A stretch of 64,000 nt of DNA from Streptacidiphilus sp. 4-A2 (GCA_014284505.1 JAAFYY010000001.1:3286001-3350000); one strand, 5' to 3'. Positions 11,380 through 24,818 are shown, counted from the first letter of the stretch. The notes: generated from the sequence alone by a model not told the origin. Program-made: numbers and translations.

Positions 11380-11987
11380 CTACGCCTTCCAGTCCTCGAA
11401 GCGGATCCGGGCAAGGTCACGGATCCCCTCGGTGGTTCCCCACTCGTTCTTGCCCAGCCGTGACAACGGCCGCAGCGCGCGGATGTCCGGATGCCCGTCC
11501 ACCAGCACGTCCTCGCTGACGGCGGCATGCACCACCTGACCGAACACCACCGTGGAGTTCCCCAGGCACACCGTGCTGTGCAGCCTGCACTCCAGTGCCA
11601 CCGGCGACTGCGCCACCCGGGCGGCTTCACCAGCAACGACGGCTCGCTCTCGATCCCCACCTCCTCGAACTCACTCACCCCGGCCGGAAAATCCGTGGCC
11701 GTCGCGTTGATCTGCTCGAACAGCGCCTCGGAGGCGAAATTGACCACGAACTCGCCCGTGGCCTCGACATTGACCAGCGTGTCCTTCCGCCCCACCGAAG
11801 TGAACTGCACAATCGGCGGCGCGGTGCACGCGACAGAGAAGAACGAGTGCGGGGCCAGGTTGGGCCGGTGCGGGCTCACCGGCGACAGCGTGGAGACCCA
11901 GGCGATCGGCCTGGGCACGACCACTGCCGTCAGCAGCCGGTAGAAGGCGGACGTGTCCATCACCTGCGGGTCGAAATCGATGCGCAT
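11380..11987 (-). CDS. Flavin reductase-like / flavoredoxin family protein
   Basis: FMN-binding protein of about 203 residues: MRIDFDPQVMDTSAFYRLL, then the signature VPRPIAWVSTLS and NLAPHSFFSVACTAPPIVQF of the flavin reductase domain. Members reduce flavin with NAD(P)H or act as flavoredoxins. One base is lost near 11613, where the frame passes from LLVKPPG to RMAQSPVALECRLH. An in-frame extension to 12026 exists but lacks the family start. The gene begins only about 40 bp from the first degenerate CRISPR repeat, so its promoter may lie within the array edge. Confidence 0.87.
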
Positions 11988-12026
11988 GTCGATCAGTATC
12001 CCGCGCCAAACCGCAGACCGTAGCAC

Positions 12027-12650
12027 CAGCTCACCTCCGCCCGCGCGGAGAACATAACGAGGTGACCGGGCTCCCCAACCCGAACGGCGGTTCAGCTCCG
12101 CCTGCGCGGAGAGCCCAAGCCGGAGGTCCTGCGGACCCTCTACATGGACGGTTCACCTCCGCCTGCGCGGAGAGCAGGAACCGGTACTCCCACATCCGTC
12201 CGAAGGTCGCGGTTCACCTCCGCCTGCGCGGAGAGCAGGCGACCACCTCAGCGGGAGTTCGCCATAGATCGGTTCACCTCCGCCTGCGCGGAGAGCAGTA
12301 CGAAGTGCGCCCAGCGCCGAGCGGTGAAGGCGGTTCACCTCCGCCTGCGCGGAGAGCAGGCACGGAAGCGGACCGGCGAGCTCTACGTGATCGGTTCACC
12401 TCCGCCTGCGCGGAGAGCAGGCGAGCACCACGAAGGCCGGGCGGTCGCGTTCCGGTTCACCTCCGCCTGCGCGGAGAGCAGGGCGGCGCCTGGATCAAGA
12501 AGGCCTGGGCCGACGGTTCACCTCCGCCTGCGCGGAGAGCAGGAAGCGCGGCCACTCTGCTCGGGGGGGCCGCGCGGTTCACCTCCGCCTGCGCGGAGAG
12601 CAGGCCGACAAGGATCCCAAGCCCAAGGGCGGGTACGGTTCACCTCCGCC
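12027..12650 (-). CRISPR. CRISPR array 1, type I-E-like, leftward reading
   Basis: Ten 29-bp repeats plus a half repeat, separated by ten spacers of 31-32 bp. On the + strand each repeat starts CGGTTCACCTCCGCC and ends GGAGAGCA; on the minus strand it reads in the I-E crRNA sense, with a CTCCGC/GCGGAG stem and the handle GGTGAACCG. Repeats start at 12027, 12088, 12149, 12210, 12270, 12331, 12392, 12453, 12514 and 12575, and the half repeat at 12636. The unit at 12027 is degenerate and the one at 12088 carries substitutions, which marks the left side as the older, leader-distal end. The leader should then lie at the right, where only the chimeric half repeat is found. No cas gene is in the window. 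Confidence 0.97.
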
Positions 12651-12667
12651 CAGGCGGAGGTGAGCCG
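12636..12667. repeat. Chimeric palindromic repeat joining the two CRISPR arrays
   Basis: Fifteen bases of an array 1 repeat (CGGTTCACCTCCGCC) are followed by CA and fifteen bases of an array 2 repeat (GGCGGAGGTGAGCCG). The two arms are inverted copies with a single mismatch. The 5' halves of both repeats, and any leader or cas DNA expected between two divergent arrays, are missing. Confidence 0.9.
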
Positions 12668-13216
12668 TTCACCATGGGCGGCAGCTCATCCAGCTCGGCG
12701 TGCTCTCCGCGCAGGCGGAGGTGAGCCGGCCGCAGGTCGCGGACGCCATCGCGGCCGCGTGTGCTCTCCGCGCAGGCGGAGGTGAGCCGATCGAGGTCAA
12801 GGGAGAGATCGGGCCGGTGCCGTGCTCTCCGCGCAGGCGGAGGTGAGCCGTGATGCCTGCATGTTCTTCCTCCGATGTCGAGGTGCTCTCCGCGCAGGCG
12901 GAGGTGAGTCGCGTGCAGTGGAGTTCCGCCGCCGCTTCGCCGCGTGCCCTCCGCGCAGGCGGAGGTGAGCCGCGGTCGGTGAGGCGTCCGGGGTCGGGGC
13001 GTCGGTGCCCTCCGCGCAGGCGGAGGTGAGCCGATGAACTGGGGCCCGACGGGAATGACCGGAGCGTGCTCTCCGCGCAGGCGGAGGTGAGCTGGCGGGC
13101 ATCGGCGCGGTCTGGTCCTGGGTGCGGGTGCTCTCCGCGCAGGCGGAGGTGAGCCGCCGCTGCGGGGGCGTGGGGTTGGCCGTGGAGGTGCTCTCCGCGC
13201 AGGCGGAGGTGAGTCC
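12651..13216 (+). CRISPR. CRISPR array 2, type I-E-like, rightward reading
   Basis: Nine 29-bp repeats plus the shared half repeat, with nine spacers of 31-33 bp. Repeats start GTGCTCTCC or GTGCCCTCC and end GGTGAGCCG, at 12700, 12761, 12822, 12883, 12944, 13005, 13066, 13128 and 13188. They differ from array 1 at one position (GAGCCG here, GAACCG there). Variants occur at 12883, 13066 and 13188, so degeneration is mostly toward the right and this is probably the leader-distal end. Reading outward from the junction matches the I-E crRNA sense. The last repeat abuts a truncated tetR gene. Confidence 0.97.
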
Positions 13217-13563
13217 TGGTCTGCGACCTGCTCGCCCACACCCCGCTGAACCTGGAGCGCGGCGTGTCCTTCGCCGCCGTCCGCTCCTTCAAGCTGATCG
13301 CCCTCGCCGAGGTCGGGGCGGTCGGCACAGCCCTGCGCGGCATCCTGAACCTGACCGAGGCACAGGGCAGGAATGTCGTCTCCACCGCCGTCTCCATGGC
13401 CGGCGCGCTGTGGCAGATGGCCGCGCCGGGAACCGAGCTGCGCCGCTTCTACCAGGACTCCCCCGAACTGGCCCACGCCCTCGTCGACGTCGCGCCGCAA
13501 CTCTCGGACATCCTGGCCGCGTTGATGCGGGGCTACGGCATGGAGCGGCATGAAGGAAAATGA
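13214..13563 (+). pseudogene. TetR family regulator, C-terminal fragment cut off by the CRISPR array
   Basis: An open frame continues straight from the end of the last repeat: LVCDLLAHTPLNLERGVSF, then AVRSFKLIALAEVGAVGTAL, and ends at ...MRGYGMERHEGK. This is the ligand-binding half of a TetR regulator, about 115 residues. The N-terminal helix-turn-helix is absent; upstream in this frame lies a stop codon inside the repeat (TGA at 13210). A GTG at 13264 could start a shorter product, but it has no DNA-binding domain. The truncation point coincides with the array edge. Confidence 0.7.
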
Positions 13564-13655
13564 CTGATGCCCGTCTGCCGTGTCGATCTGCGACTGCGCC
13601 GTTCGACCTGGGAAGGAGAGGGTCGAAGGACGACCCCCGATCAAGGAGGCCGGAG

Positions 13656-14075
13656 ATGGCGAAGTACATGCTGATCATGCGGGGCACGGACGAGTCCATG
13701 GCGAAGATGATGGAGACGCCCTTCGAGGAGATGCTGGCGACGGTGGGCCGCTTCAACGAGGAGCTGATCCGGGCGGGCGTGCTCGTCGCCGCCGAGGGCC
13801 TGGACGACCCGTCGCAGGGCGTGGTGGTGGACTTCGGCGGGGAGACCCCGGTGGTCACCGACGGGCCGTACGGCGAGACGAAGGAACTGTTCGGCGGCTT
13901 CTACCTGATCGACGTCGCCTCGAAGGAGGACGCGGTCGAGTGGGCCAAGCGCCTCCCGGCGTTCCCCGGCTCGAAGTGCGAGGTCCGCCGGGTGCCGGGG
14001 ATCGAGGAGTTCCCGCAGGACAACGAGTGGATCGTCCGGGAGCGGGCGTGGCGCGAGCGGACCGGCCAGCTCTGA
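13656..14075 (+). CDS. YCII-related (DGPF) domain protein
   Basis: Small cytoplasmic protein of 139 residues: MAKYMLIMRGTDESMAKMM, the DGPF-like motif VTDGPYGETKELFGGFYLID, and a tail ending WIVRERAWRERTGQL. Start is chosen at 13656 because AAGGAGG lies seven bases upstream; an in-frame extension to 13560 lacks one. In actinomycetes such genes are typically next to an ECF42-type sigma factor, as here, where TGATG joins the two. The partner function is not known for certain; a sensor or modulating role is inferred. The frame is intact. Confidence 0.92.
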   Translation: MAKYMLIMRGTDESMAKMMETPFEEMLATVGRFNEELIRAGVLVAAEGLDDPSQGVVVDFGGETPVVTDGPYGETKELFGGFYLIDVASKEDAVEWAKRLPAFPGSKCEVRRVPGIEEFPQDNEWIVRERAWRERTGQL

Positions 14076-15328
14076 TGCCCGAAGCCACCGACGGCAGGCC
14101 GACAGCCGAATCGGCGCGGCGGGCCGTCGAGGCCGTCTGGCGGATCGAGTCCGCCCGGATCGTCGGCGCGCTGGCGCGCTACACCGGCGACTTCGCCCTC
14201 GCCGAGGACGTCGCGCAGGAGGCACTGGCCGAGGCACTGGTCAGCTGGTCGCGGGACGGCGCGCCGGCCAGCCCGGTGGGCTGGCTGCTGACGACCGGGC
14301 GGCGGCGGGCCGTCGACGCCTTCCGCCGCGCCTCGACGCTCGACCGGCGGTACACGCACTCGCGGCCGGCTGGCCGAGGTGAGTTCATACCGGCGGCGCG
14401 CGCGCCGGAGCGGCCGACACCTCGTGGGACCCCGACCGCGTCGGCGACGACTCCTGGCCCTGATGTTCACCGCCTGCCATCCGGTGCTCTCGCCCGAGGC
14501 CAAAGTGGCACTCACGCTGCGCGTGTGGGCGGCCTGTCCAGCGGGAGATCGCCCGGGCGTTCCTCTGCCCGTGCCGACCGTCCAGGCCCGGACACCCGGG
14601 CGAAGACGATCGCCCGGCGCGGGTGCCGTTCGAGCTGCCGCCGTCCGAGAGCGGCAGGCCGCCTCGGCGGTCCTGAGCGTGCTGTACTGATCTATACGGA
14701 GGGCTCGACGGCGACCAGCGCGACCGCCTGCTGCGCCCCGTCTCGCCCATGAGGCTGTCCGGCTGGCCCGGATGCTGGTTGCCTGCTGCCCGCGAGGCGG
14801 GTGTACGGGCTGCTCGCGCTGTTCGAGCTCACCGCCCGCGCGCTTTCCGCCCGCACCGGCCCGACGGAGGCGTGCTGCTGGAGGACCAGGACCGGCGCCT
14901 GTGGGACCGCTCCGCGATCCGTCGCGGCCTGGCCGCGCTCGGCCGGGCCGCCGTCGGCCGGGCCTCGACCGTACGGCTACAGGCGGCGATCGCCGCCTGC
15001 CACGCGACAGCCCTCGGTGCCGGAGACCGACCGGGAGCGCATCGTGCCCTTGTACGAGGCACTCGGCCGGGTGGCTCCCTCGCCCGTCGTGAGCTCAACC
15101 GGGCCGTGGCCGTCGCCATGGCGAGCGGACCAGGGCAGCACTGTCCATGGTCGACGGCCTGGTCGCCTCCGGCGTCCTGTCGGATCGCACCTTCTCCCGA
15201 CGTGCGGCGAACTGCTGGTCCGCCTCGGCCGCACCGCCGAGGCCCGGACCGAGCTGGAGCTCGCCGCCCGCTGTGCCGCAACCTCCCGGCGGGAGGTGCT
15301 GCTGCGCAAGGCGGCCGCGCTGGAGTGA
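14075..15328 (+). pseudogene. ECF42-type RNA polymerase sigma factor, multiply frameshifted
   Basis: Starts in the stop of the YCII gene. The first 98 codons are clean sigma region 2 (ARRAVEAVWRIESARIVGAL, FALAEDVAQEALAEAL, WLLTTGRRRAVDAFRR). Beyond about 14370 recognisable blocks sit in changing frames: LALMFTACHPVLSPEAKVAL, VLSVLY/LIYTEGS, VYGLLALFELTARA, LLEDQDRRLWDRSAIRRGLA, RIVPLYEALGRVAPSPVV, GELLVRLGRTAEARTELELA. They follow the order of the long SnoaL/TPR-like C-terminal extension of ECF42 factors. I see roughly a dozen frame changes in 1.25 kb, far more than in neighbouring genes, so this is either a decaying gene or an unusually bad patch of sequence. Confidence 0.72.
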
Positions 15329-15705
15329 CGCCGTCCCGCCCGGGCCGGGAGTCTGACGTTCCGTCACTCCGCGATCCGCTCGGCCGTGGTGGATCTGGCC
15401 ACCGGCGACCGCGCGCCGCAGCGTCCACGGCGCACCGGCGCGCGCCTGGGCGCGGCGCCGGAGCTGCATGCCCTGCGCGACGCGCTGCGACGGCTGGTGC
15501 CCACCCGGCGGCCCGACCGCCGGGATCCGGCCGGCGGGCGGTCGGGCCCGGAGGCGGGTGCTGCCGGTGTGCCGGTGATCCGAGAAAGGGCCTGGCCATA
15601 CGGCCCTCGCAGTCGTAGCGTAGGCGTGCGGCAGTTGCCCCTTTTGTCCGTACCGGGCGGCGGGGACGGCGCAGCGCCGCGCTGTGGTGTGCGAAGGAGC
15701 AGCAA
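15329..15705. other. No recognised gene
   Basis: About 375 bp between the broken sigma gene and the small secreted protein. A frame at 15386-15709 gives an Arg/Pro-rich product without a family I recognise. The last 20 bases hold the GAAGGAG ribosome site of the next gene. No terminator or repeat stands out. Confidence 0.4.
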
Positions 15706-16177
15706 ATGAAGTGTTTCGGTAGGACGGCAGCGGTCCTGATCTGTGCGGGCACCGCTCTTCCCATGGCAGTCGTCGCAGCGCCCGCCTCCGCGTTCGCGGC
15801 GACGGGACCCGCCGGGCACCAGGTGTCGACCACCAGGCAGGTCGTCCTTGACTGCCAGGGCAAGCCCCAGACGCGTCCCGGCGCATACACGCTCGCCTGC
15901 GGCGACGGCAACAACTACCTGGTCTCGCTGCACTGGTCGCAGTGGGGAGCGAAGGGCGCCCGCGCCGTCGGCACCGACGTGGCCAACGACTGCCTGCCCT
16001 ACTGCGCGGCAGGCCGGTTCCACGACTACCCGCGGTGGTCACGCTCACCGGGCCGAGCCCTGGAAGGGACACCCGGGTGTCGAGCGGTACACCCGGCTCA
16101 CGCTGGAGTATCCGGGGGCCAGGCCGGCCGGGGTCCAGCAGCAATTCTCCTACAATCTGCCCGCTGGTCCGCTCTGA
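15706..16177 (+). CDS. Small secreted protein of unknown function
   Basis: About 157 residues, exported. ATG follows GAAGGAG by seven bases. The signal peptide is MKCFGRTAAVLICAGTALPM followed by a hydrophobic, Ala-rich segment with cleavage likely after ASAFA. The mature part contains four Cys residues (LDCQGKP, LACGDGNNYL, NDCLPYCAAG), suggesting two disulfides, and repeated aromatic positions (HWSQWG, YTRLTLEYP, FSYNLP). Two frame changes near 16030 and 16065 are needed to reach the ending VQQQFSYNLPAGPL. No family is recognised; the length and pattern fit small actinobacterial secreted proteins. Confidence 0.6.
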
Positions 16178-16347
16178 CCGGACCCGCGTGGGCCGGGCGC
16201 GCGCCCTCGGATCCGGGTGCGCGCCCGGCTACGCGGAGACAGAACTGCGGCCGCCCGTCGCGCTCGGTGACCGCACAGTGCAGCGCCCCTGCCTCCTGCC
16301 GAACGCCTCCCCGACGCCGTCCAGGAACGGTAACGGCACCGGGGCGG

Positions 16348-17466
16348 TCAGCCGCGGAGCCTGCGGGTGACCCACTCGTGGAACGCCCCGATGTGGTGCT
16401 CGCTGGGCACCAGCACGCCACCGTCCCGGTAGGCGCGCGAGTCCATGGCGGGCTGGCAGCGCTCGCAGGCCTCGAAGTCCTGCACGTTGACCCGGTGGAA
16501 CAGTTCCACCGAGCGGGAGAGGTCCCGGCCCGCCGCGACGACGTCCTTGAGGAAGAGCCAGTCGCACTCGACGACGGTACGGTCGGCGGCGAGCGGGTAC
16601 ATCCGGTGCACGATGACATGGTCGGGTACCAGGTTGATGAACACCTGCGGTTTGACCGTGATCGCGTAGTATCTGCGGTCCTGCTCCGCGGCGAGGGTCG
16701 GGATGCGGTCCACACCCGCACTGCCGTCGACGGTGAAGCCCTCGGCCCCGCCGGCGAACTCGGCGCCGTGCCCGACGTAGTACTGCGCGGCGTAGCCGTT
16801 GGCGAACTCCGGCAGCACCTCGGTCAGTTCGGGATGGATGGTGGCGCAGTGGTAGCACTCCATGAAGTTCTCGATGATCAACTTCCAGTTGGCGCGCACC
16901 TCGTAGCGGATCCGGCCGACCGCGAGTTCGTCCGCCTGGTAGCGGTCGATGGCCCCGGGGTCGCCGAGGCGCTCGGTGGCCGCGGCCGTCACGTCGTCCT
17001 CGAAGGAGGGCGGCTCGTCCGCCAGGCACACCCACGCGTAGCCGAGCCATTCGCGTACCCGCACCGGGATCAGGCCGAAGGCGGCCCGGTCCACGTCCGG
17101 CATGCTGGTCAGGTTGGGGGCGGCGATCAGCCTGCCGTCCAGCCCGTAGGTCCAGGCGTGGTAGGGGCACTGGAAGGCCCGCTTGACCTCGCCGTCCTCG
17201 TCGGTGCACAGCTTCGCGCCGCGGTGGCGGCAGATGTTCAGATACGCCTTGACGGTGTTGTCCCTGGCGCGGGTGACCAGGACGCTCTCGCGGCCCACCT
17301 GTACGGTCCGGAAGCGCCCCGGCTTGTCGAGGTCGGCCGCGCGCACCGCGCAGAACCACATGTTCTCGAAGATGTGCTGCTGTTCCAGCGCGAAGATCCG
17401 CGGGTCCGTGTAGGAGGAGCCGGGAAGCGTGCGGATCAGACTCGGCGGGAGCTCGGTCGCGGTCAC
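16348..17466 (-). CDS. gbcA: Rieske non-heme iron oxygenase, glycine betaine demethylase-like
   Basis: Ring-hydroxylating-type oxygenase alpha subunit, about 372 residues, intact. The Rieske cluster ligands are CRH in NICRHRGAKL and CPYHAWTY; the mononuclear iron site is ENFMECYHCATIHPEL. By family and context it removes one methyl of glycine betaine as formaldehyde, giving dimethylglycine. GTG at 17466 (product MTATELPPSLIRTLPG) is preferred over the upstream in-frame start because GAAAGG precedes it. It lies downstream of the dimethylglycine oxidase gene on the same strand, 149 bp apart. No GbcB-type reductase gene is present; the ferredoxin at 24459 could be the electron donor. Carnitine or stachydrine as substrate cannot be excluded. 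Confidence 0.88.
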   Translation of the reverse strand: MTATELPPSLIRTLPGSSYTDPRIFALEQQHIFENMWFCAVRAADLDKPGRFRTVQVGRESVLVTRARDNTVKAYLNICRHRGAKLCTDEDGEVKRAFQCPYHAWTYGLDGRLIAAPNLTSMPDVDRAAFGLIPVRVREWLGYAWVCLADEPPSFEDDVTAAATERLGDPGAIDRYQADELAVGRIRYEVRANWKLIIENFMECYHCATIHPELTEVLPEFANGYAAQYYVGHGAEFAGGAEGFTVDGSAGVDRIPTLAAEQDRRYYAITVKPQVFINLVPDHVIVHRMYPLAADRTVVECDWLFLKDVVAAGRDLSRSVELFHRVNVQDFEACERCQPAMDSRAYRDGGVLVPSEHHIGAFHEWVTRRLRG

Positions 17467-17580
17467 GGCGGAGTGCCTTTCGTCAGGCTGGTGGGGCGAG
17501 GGCACGGTTCCCCGCGATGCGCCCGCCCCGCACCGGTTGCCCTCGGCGGTCAGCGGGGCGGGGCCGCGGGAGCGGGCGGA

Positions 17581-21830
<4,250 letters not shown>

Positions 21831-21908
21831 GGCATCCGCGGCAACCACCCCGTCCACCGGTCCTCGCAGCATGCACCACACCCCGCCCTGCCTGCCCCTG
21901 GAGCGACC

Positions 21909-23458
21909 ATGAGCAACCCGGGAACGAACACCACCACCTCGCCACCCACCGACGACACCTCGGACCTCGCCGGCTTCGGCTACCGGCAGGACCTGCGCCG
22001 GTCCCTCGGCTCCTTCTCCAGCTTCGCCGCGGGCTTCAGCTACATCTCCATCATGACCGGCGTCTTCCAGCTGTTCGGCTTCGGCTTCGCCTCCGGCGGG
22101 CCGGCCTTCATCTGGACCTGGCCGCTGGTCTTCATCGGCCAGGGCGCCGTCGCCCTCTGCTTCGCCGAGCTGGCGGGCCAGTACCCGCTGGCCGGCTCCG
22201 TCTACCAGTGGTCCAAGCAGATTGCCCGCCCGGGCACTTCGTGGATGGCCGGGTGGATCATCACGGTGGGTTCGGTCGTCACGGCCGCGGCGGTCGCGGT
22301 CGCCTACCAGATCATCCTGCCGCAGGTGTCATTGGTCTTCGAGATCGTCGGCGGCTCCTCCGACGCCGGTGTGACCACCACGCCGGCCGGGGCGCAGAAC
22401 GCGATCCTGCTCGCGCTGGGGCTGGTCGTCTTCACCACGATCGTCAACATCGTGGGCGTCCGGCTGATGGCGAAGATCAACAACTTCGGCGTGGCCGTCG
22501 AACTCACCGGCGTGACCCTGCTGATCGTCATGCTGGCGATCCACATCAAGCGCGGCCCGCAGGTGGTCCTCCAGACCCAGGGCAGCGGGGCCGGGCACTC
22601 CTGGGGCTATCTGGGTGCCTTCCTGGTGGCCTCGCTGATGAGCGCCTATGTCTTCTACGGCTTCGACACCGCCGGTTCGCTGGCCGAGGAGACCAGGGAA
22701 CCGCGCCGCCACACTCCCCGCGCCATCCTCCGGGCCCTGACCGCGGCCTTCGTGGCCGGCGGACTGCTGATGCTCGTCGGCATGATGGCGGTCGGGAACA
22801 TCAAGTCCTCGCAGATCGGCACGCTCGGCATGCCGTACCTGGTGAAGAGCACGCTCGGGAACGGGCTCGGGACGTCTTCCTGGTCTGCTCGGCCATCGCC
22901 ATCACGGTCTGCTGCCTGGCCGTGCAGACCGCCGCCATCCGGCTGCTCTTCTCCATGGCCCGCGACGGACGCCTCCCCTTCGGCGCCCGGATCGCGAAGG
23001 TCTCGCCGAGGTCCGGCACCCCGGTCCTGCCCGCCGTCATCACCGGCGTGCTGACCATCGTGCTGCTGCTCGTCAACATGGGCAACCAGCGGGTGTTCTA
23101 CATCCTCACGTCGGTCGCGATCATCCTCTTCTACCTCCCCTACCTGATGGTCACCGGCCCCATGCTGGTGCGCCGCCTGCGCGGCGGCTGGCCGGGGGCC
23201 GACCACGGCCCGTACTTCCGCATGGGCCGCTGGGGTCTGCTGGTGAACGTCGTGGCCGTGGTCTACGGCGCGGCGATGATCGTCAACCTGGCGTGGCCCA
23301 GGGCCTCGGTCTACGGCAGCGACCACTGGTACTACCAGTGGGGCGCCGTCGTGTTCACCGCGGCGATCACCGCCGTCGGCGGCCTGCTCTACCTGCGCTA
23401 CCGTCAGGTGAGCGCGGTGCGGGGCGCCGCCGCCGCGCAGCCCTCCGCCGAGTCCTGA
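21909..23458 (+). CDS. APC superfamily amino acid/amine permease
   Basis: Membrane transporter of about 516 residues with some 12 helices. The N-terminus has the family pattern FGYRQDLRRSLGSFSSFAAG, then FSYISIMTGVFQLFGFGF and the conserved GSVYQWSKQIARPGTSWMAG. It resembles GABA/amine permeases of this superfamily. One base is lost near 22873, after TLGNGLG, the frame continuing as DVFLVCSAIAITVCCLAVQT. It starts 78 bp after betB on the same strand, so both are likely one unit, importing choline, betaine or a related amine; the substrate is inferred from context. Confidence 0.87.
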
Positions 23459-23489
23459 CCCCGCCCGCCTGGACCCGGCCCCCGGGGGC

Positions 23490-24303
23490 TCAGTCCAGGC
23501 GGAGATACCCCAGCCGGCCGGAGACCTCGTCGGCGGCCGCGCGCACGGCGGCGGCCGCCTCCGGGATCCGGTCCTCGGTCAGCCTGAAGGAGGGGCCCGA
23601 GGCGCTGATCGCGGCGACCACCTGGCCGTTGTGCGCGAACACCGGGCCGCGACGGTGTTCAGGCCGGTCTCCAACTCCTCGACGCAGTAGGCGAAACCGT
23701 TCACCAGCACCAGCTGGAGCTGCGTCAGCAGCAGGCCGGGATCGGTCACCGTGCGCGGCGTGAACCGCTCCAGGGCGGCGGCGAGCCGCTGCCGCTGCGC
23801 CTCCTCCGGGAGGTGCGCCAGCAGTACCTTGCCGCTGGACGTGGCATGCAGGGCCGTGCGCTGGCCGACCCAGTTGTGCGTGGTCAGCGCCGAGGGGCCG
23901 AACACCTGGTCGATGTTGACGGCGTGGTCGCCGTCGAGGATGGCCACATTGATCGTCTCCGCGACCTCGGCGGCCAGCCGCTCACAGACCGGACGGCTCT
24001 GCTGGGAGATGTCCATCCGCACCGTCGCGGCCCCGGCCAGCCGGATCAGGCCAAGGCCGAGGCGGTATTTGCCGCGCTCCCCGGCTGCTCGACCAGCCCA
24101 CGCAGCTCCAGGGCGGCAACCAGGCGGAACGCCGTCGACTTGTGCACTCCGAGCTCGGCGGCGAACTCGGTGACGCCGGTCTCGCCACGGCGGGCCAGGA
24201 TCTCCAGGATGGTCACCGCACGGTCGACGGACTGCACGGGCGACTCCGGCTGCGGCGAGGCCCCCGACGGCGCGGAGGGCTTGCCACCCAGGTTGTTGCT
24301 CAT
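23490..24303 (-). CDS. IclR family transcriptional regulator
   Basis: Regulator of about 271 residues: helix-turn-helix at residues 25-85 (SVDRAVTILEILARRGETGV, then TEFAAELGVHKSTAFRLVAA) and an effector-binding domain (INVAILDGDHAVNIDQVFGP, HATSSGKVLLAHL, NGFAYCVEELETGLN). Frame changes near 24075 and 23655 are needed; the C-terminus then reads ASGPSFRLTEDRIPEAAAAV and ends GRLGYLRLD. It sits in the middle of the choline-to-glycine genes and its own start codon lies inside a GCGCAAC-type site, which points to autoregulation and control of the whole island. IclR proteins may repress or activate, and which applies is not visible. Confidence 0.88.
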
Positions 24304-24319
24304 AGCGCAACATTATGCA
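24295..24319 (-). promoter_or_regulatory. Operator-like site over the iclR start
   Basis: GTTGCTCATAGCGCAAC (24295-24311) followed by ATTATGCA. It covers the iclR start codon. The arrangement GTTG-N7-CGCAAC-A-n-TATGC is repeated at 26777-26800 upstream of soxB, the closest match among these sites. Confidence 0.55.
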
Positions 24320-24378
24320 CGCACCTGCATCCGGGCCGGAGATGTCCTCTTGACAAGCCCCTGGAGGCCCGAAACCAT

Positions 24379-24417
24379 GTTGCGTATGCCGAATTGAGTT
24401 GCGCCATACGATACAAC
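24379..24417 (+). promoter_or_regulatory. Operator-like site upstream of the Rieske ferredoxin
   Basis: GTTGCGTATG at the left and, after 16 bases ending GTTGCGC, CATACGATACAAC at the right form an imperfect palindrome. The reverse complement of the right half contains CGTATGGCGCAAC, the same half-site as at 20300 and 26781. It lies 42 bp upstream of the ferredoxin ATG. Confidence 0.5.
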
Positions 24418-24458
24418 ACCCTCTCGGCAGGGGTGGGGCATTCACAGCGGAGGACCCG

Positions 24459-24779
24459 ATGATCACGGTGTGCCGGATCGAAGACCTGCCACCGGGCGAG
24501 GCGCTCCGGGTGACCGAAGGCGTGCCGGCGCCGGTCGCCCTCTTCAACGCCGACGGAACCTTCTACGCCGTCGACGACACCTGCACCCACCAGGACGCCT
24601 CGCTCGCCGAGGGCTGGCTGGAGGGCTGCTTCGTCGAATGCCCGCTGCACGCCGCCTCGTTCGACCTGCGCACCGGCCGGCCGGCCTGCCTGCCGGCGAA
24701 GGAGCCGGTACGCACGCACCGGGTCACCGTGGAGGACGGGTTCGTGGTCCTCCACGTCACGGTCGGCGAGCCGGCCTGA
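24459..24779 (+). CDS. Rieske [2Fe-2S] ferredoxin
   Basis: Small electron carrier of 106 residues, intact. Cluster ligands CTH in DDTCTHQDASLAEG and CPLH in ECPLHAASFDLRTG match dioxygenase-type Rieske ferredoxins. ATG follows GGAGGACCCG. Rieske oxygenases of the three-component type need such a ferredoxin, so it probably supplies electrons to the oxygenase at 16348; the reductase must come from elsewhere. It stands alone between iclR (divergent) and betA (convergent) with its own operator-like region. Confidence 0.92.
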   Translation: MITVCRIEDLPPGEALRVTEGVPAPVALFNADGTFYAVDDTCTHQDASLAEGWLEGCFVECPLHAASFDLRTGRPACLPAKEPVRTHRVTVEDGFVVLHVTVGEPA

Positions 24780-24818
24780 GGCCGGTCACCGCCGAGGAGC
24801 GCCGGGGCGTGGTGCGGG

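Noticed and set aside
12636-12667. Fold-back (inverted) duplication as the origin of the CRISPR junction
   Set aside because: The spacers on the two sides of the junction are unrelated, and the repeats of the two arrays differ at one consensus position.
12062-13644. Long open frames on both strands running through the CRISPR arrays
   Set aside because: Their products are periodic translations of the repeat (for example RFTSACAES and GSPPPARRAG at each repeat), which arise because repeat plus spacer lengths keep frames open.
15386-15709. Possible 107-residue gene after the broken sigma factor
   Set aside because: Arg/Pro-rich product without a family or a good ribosome site.
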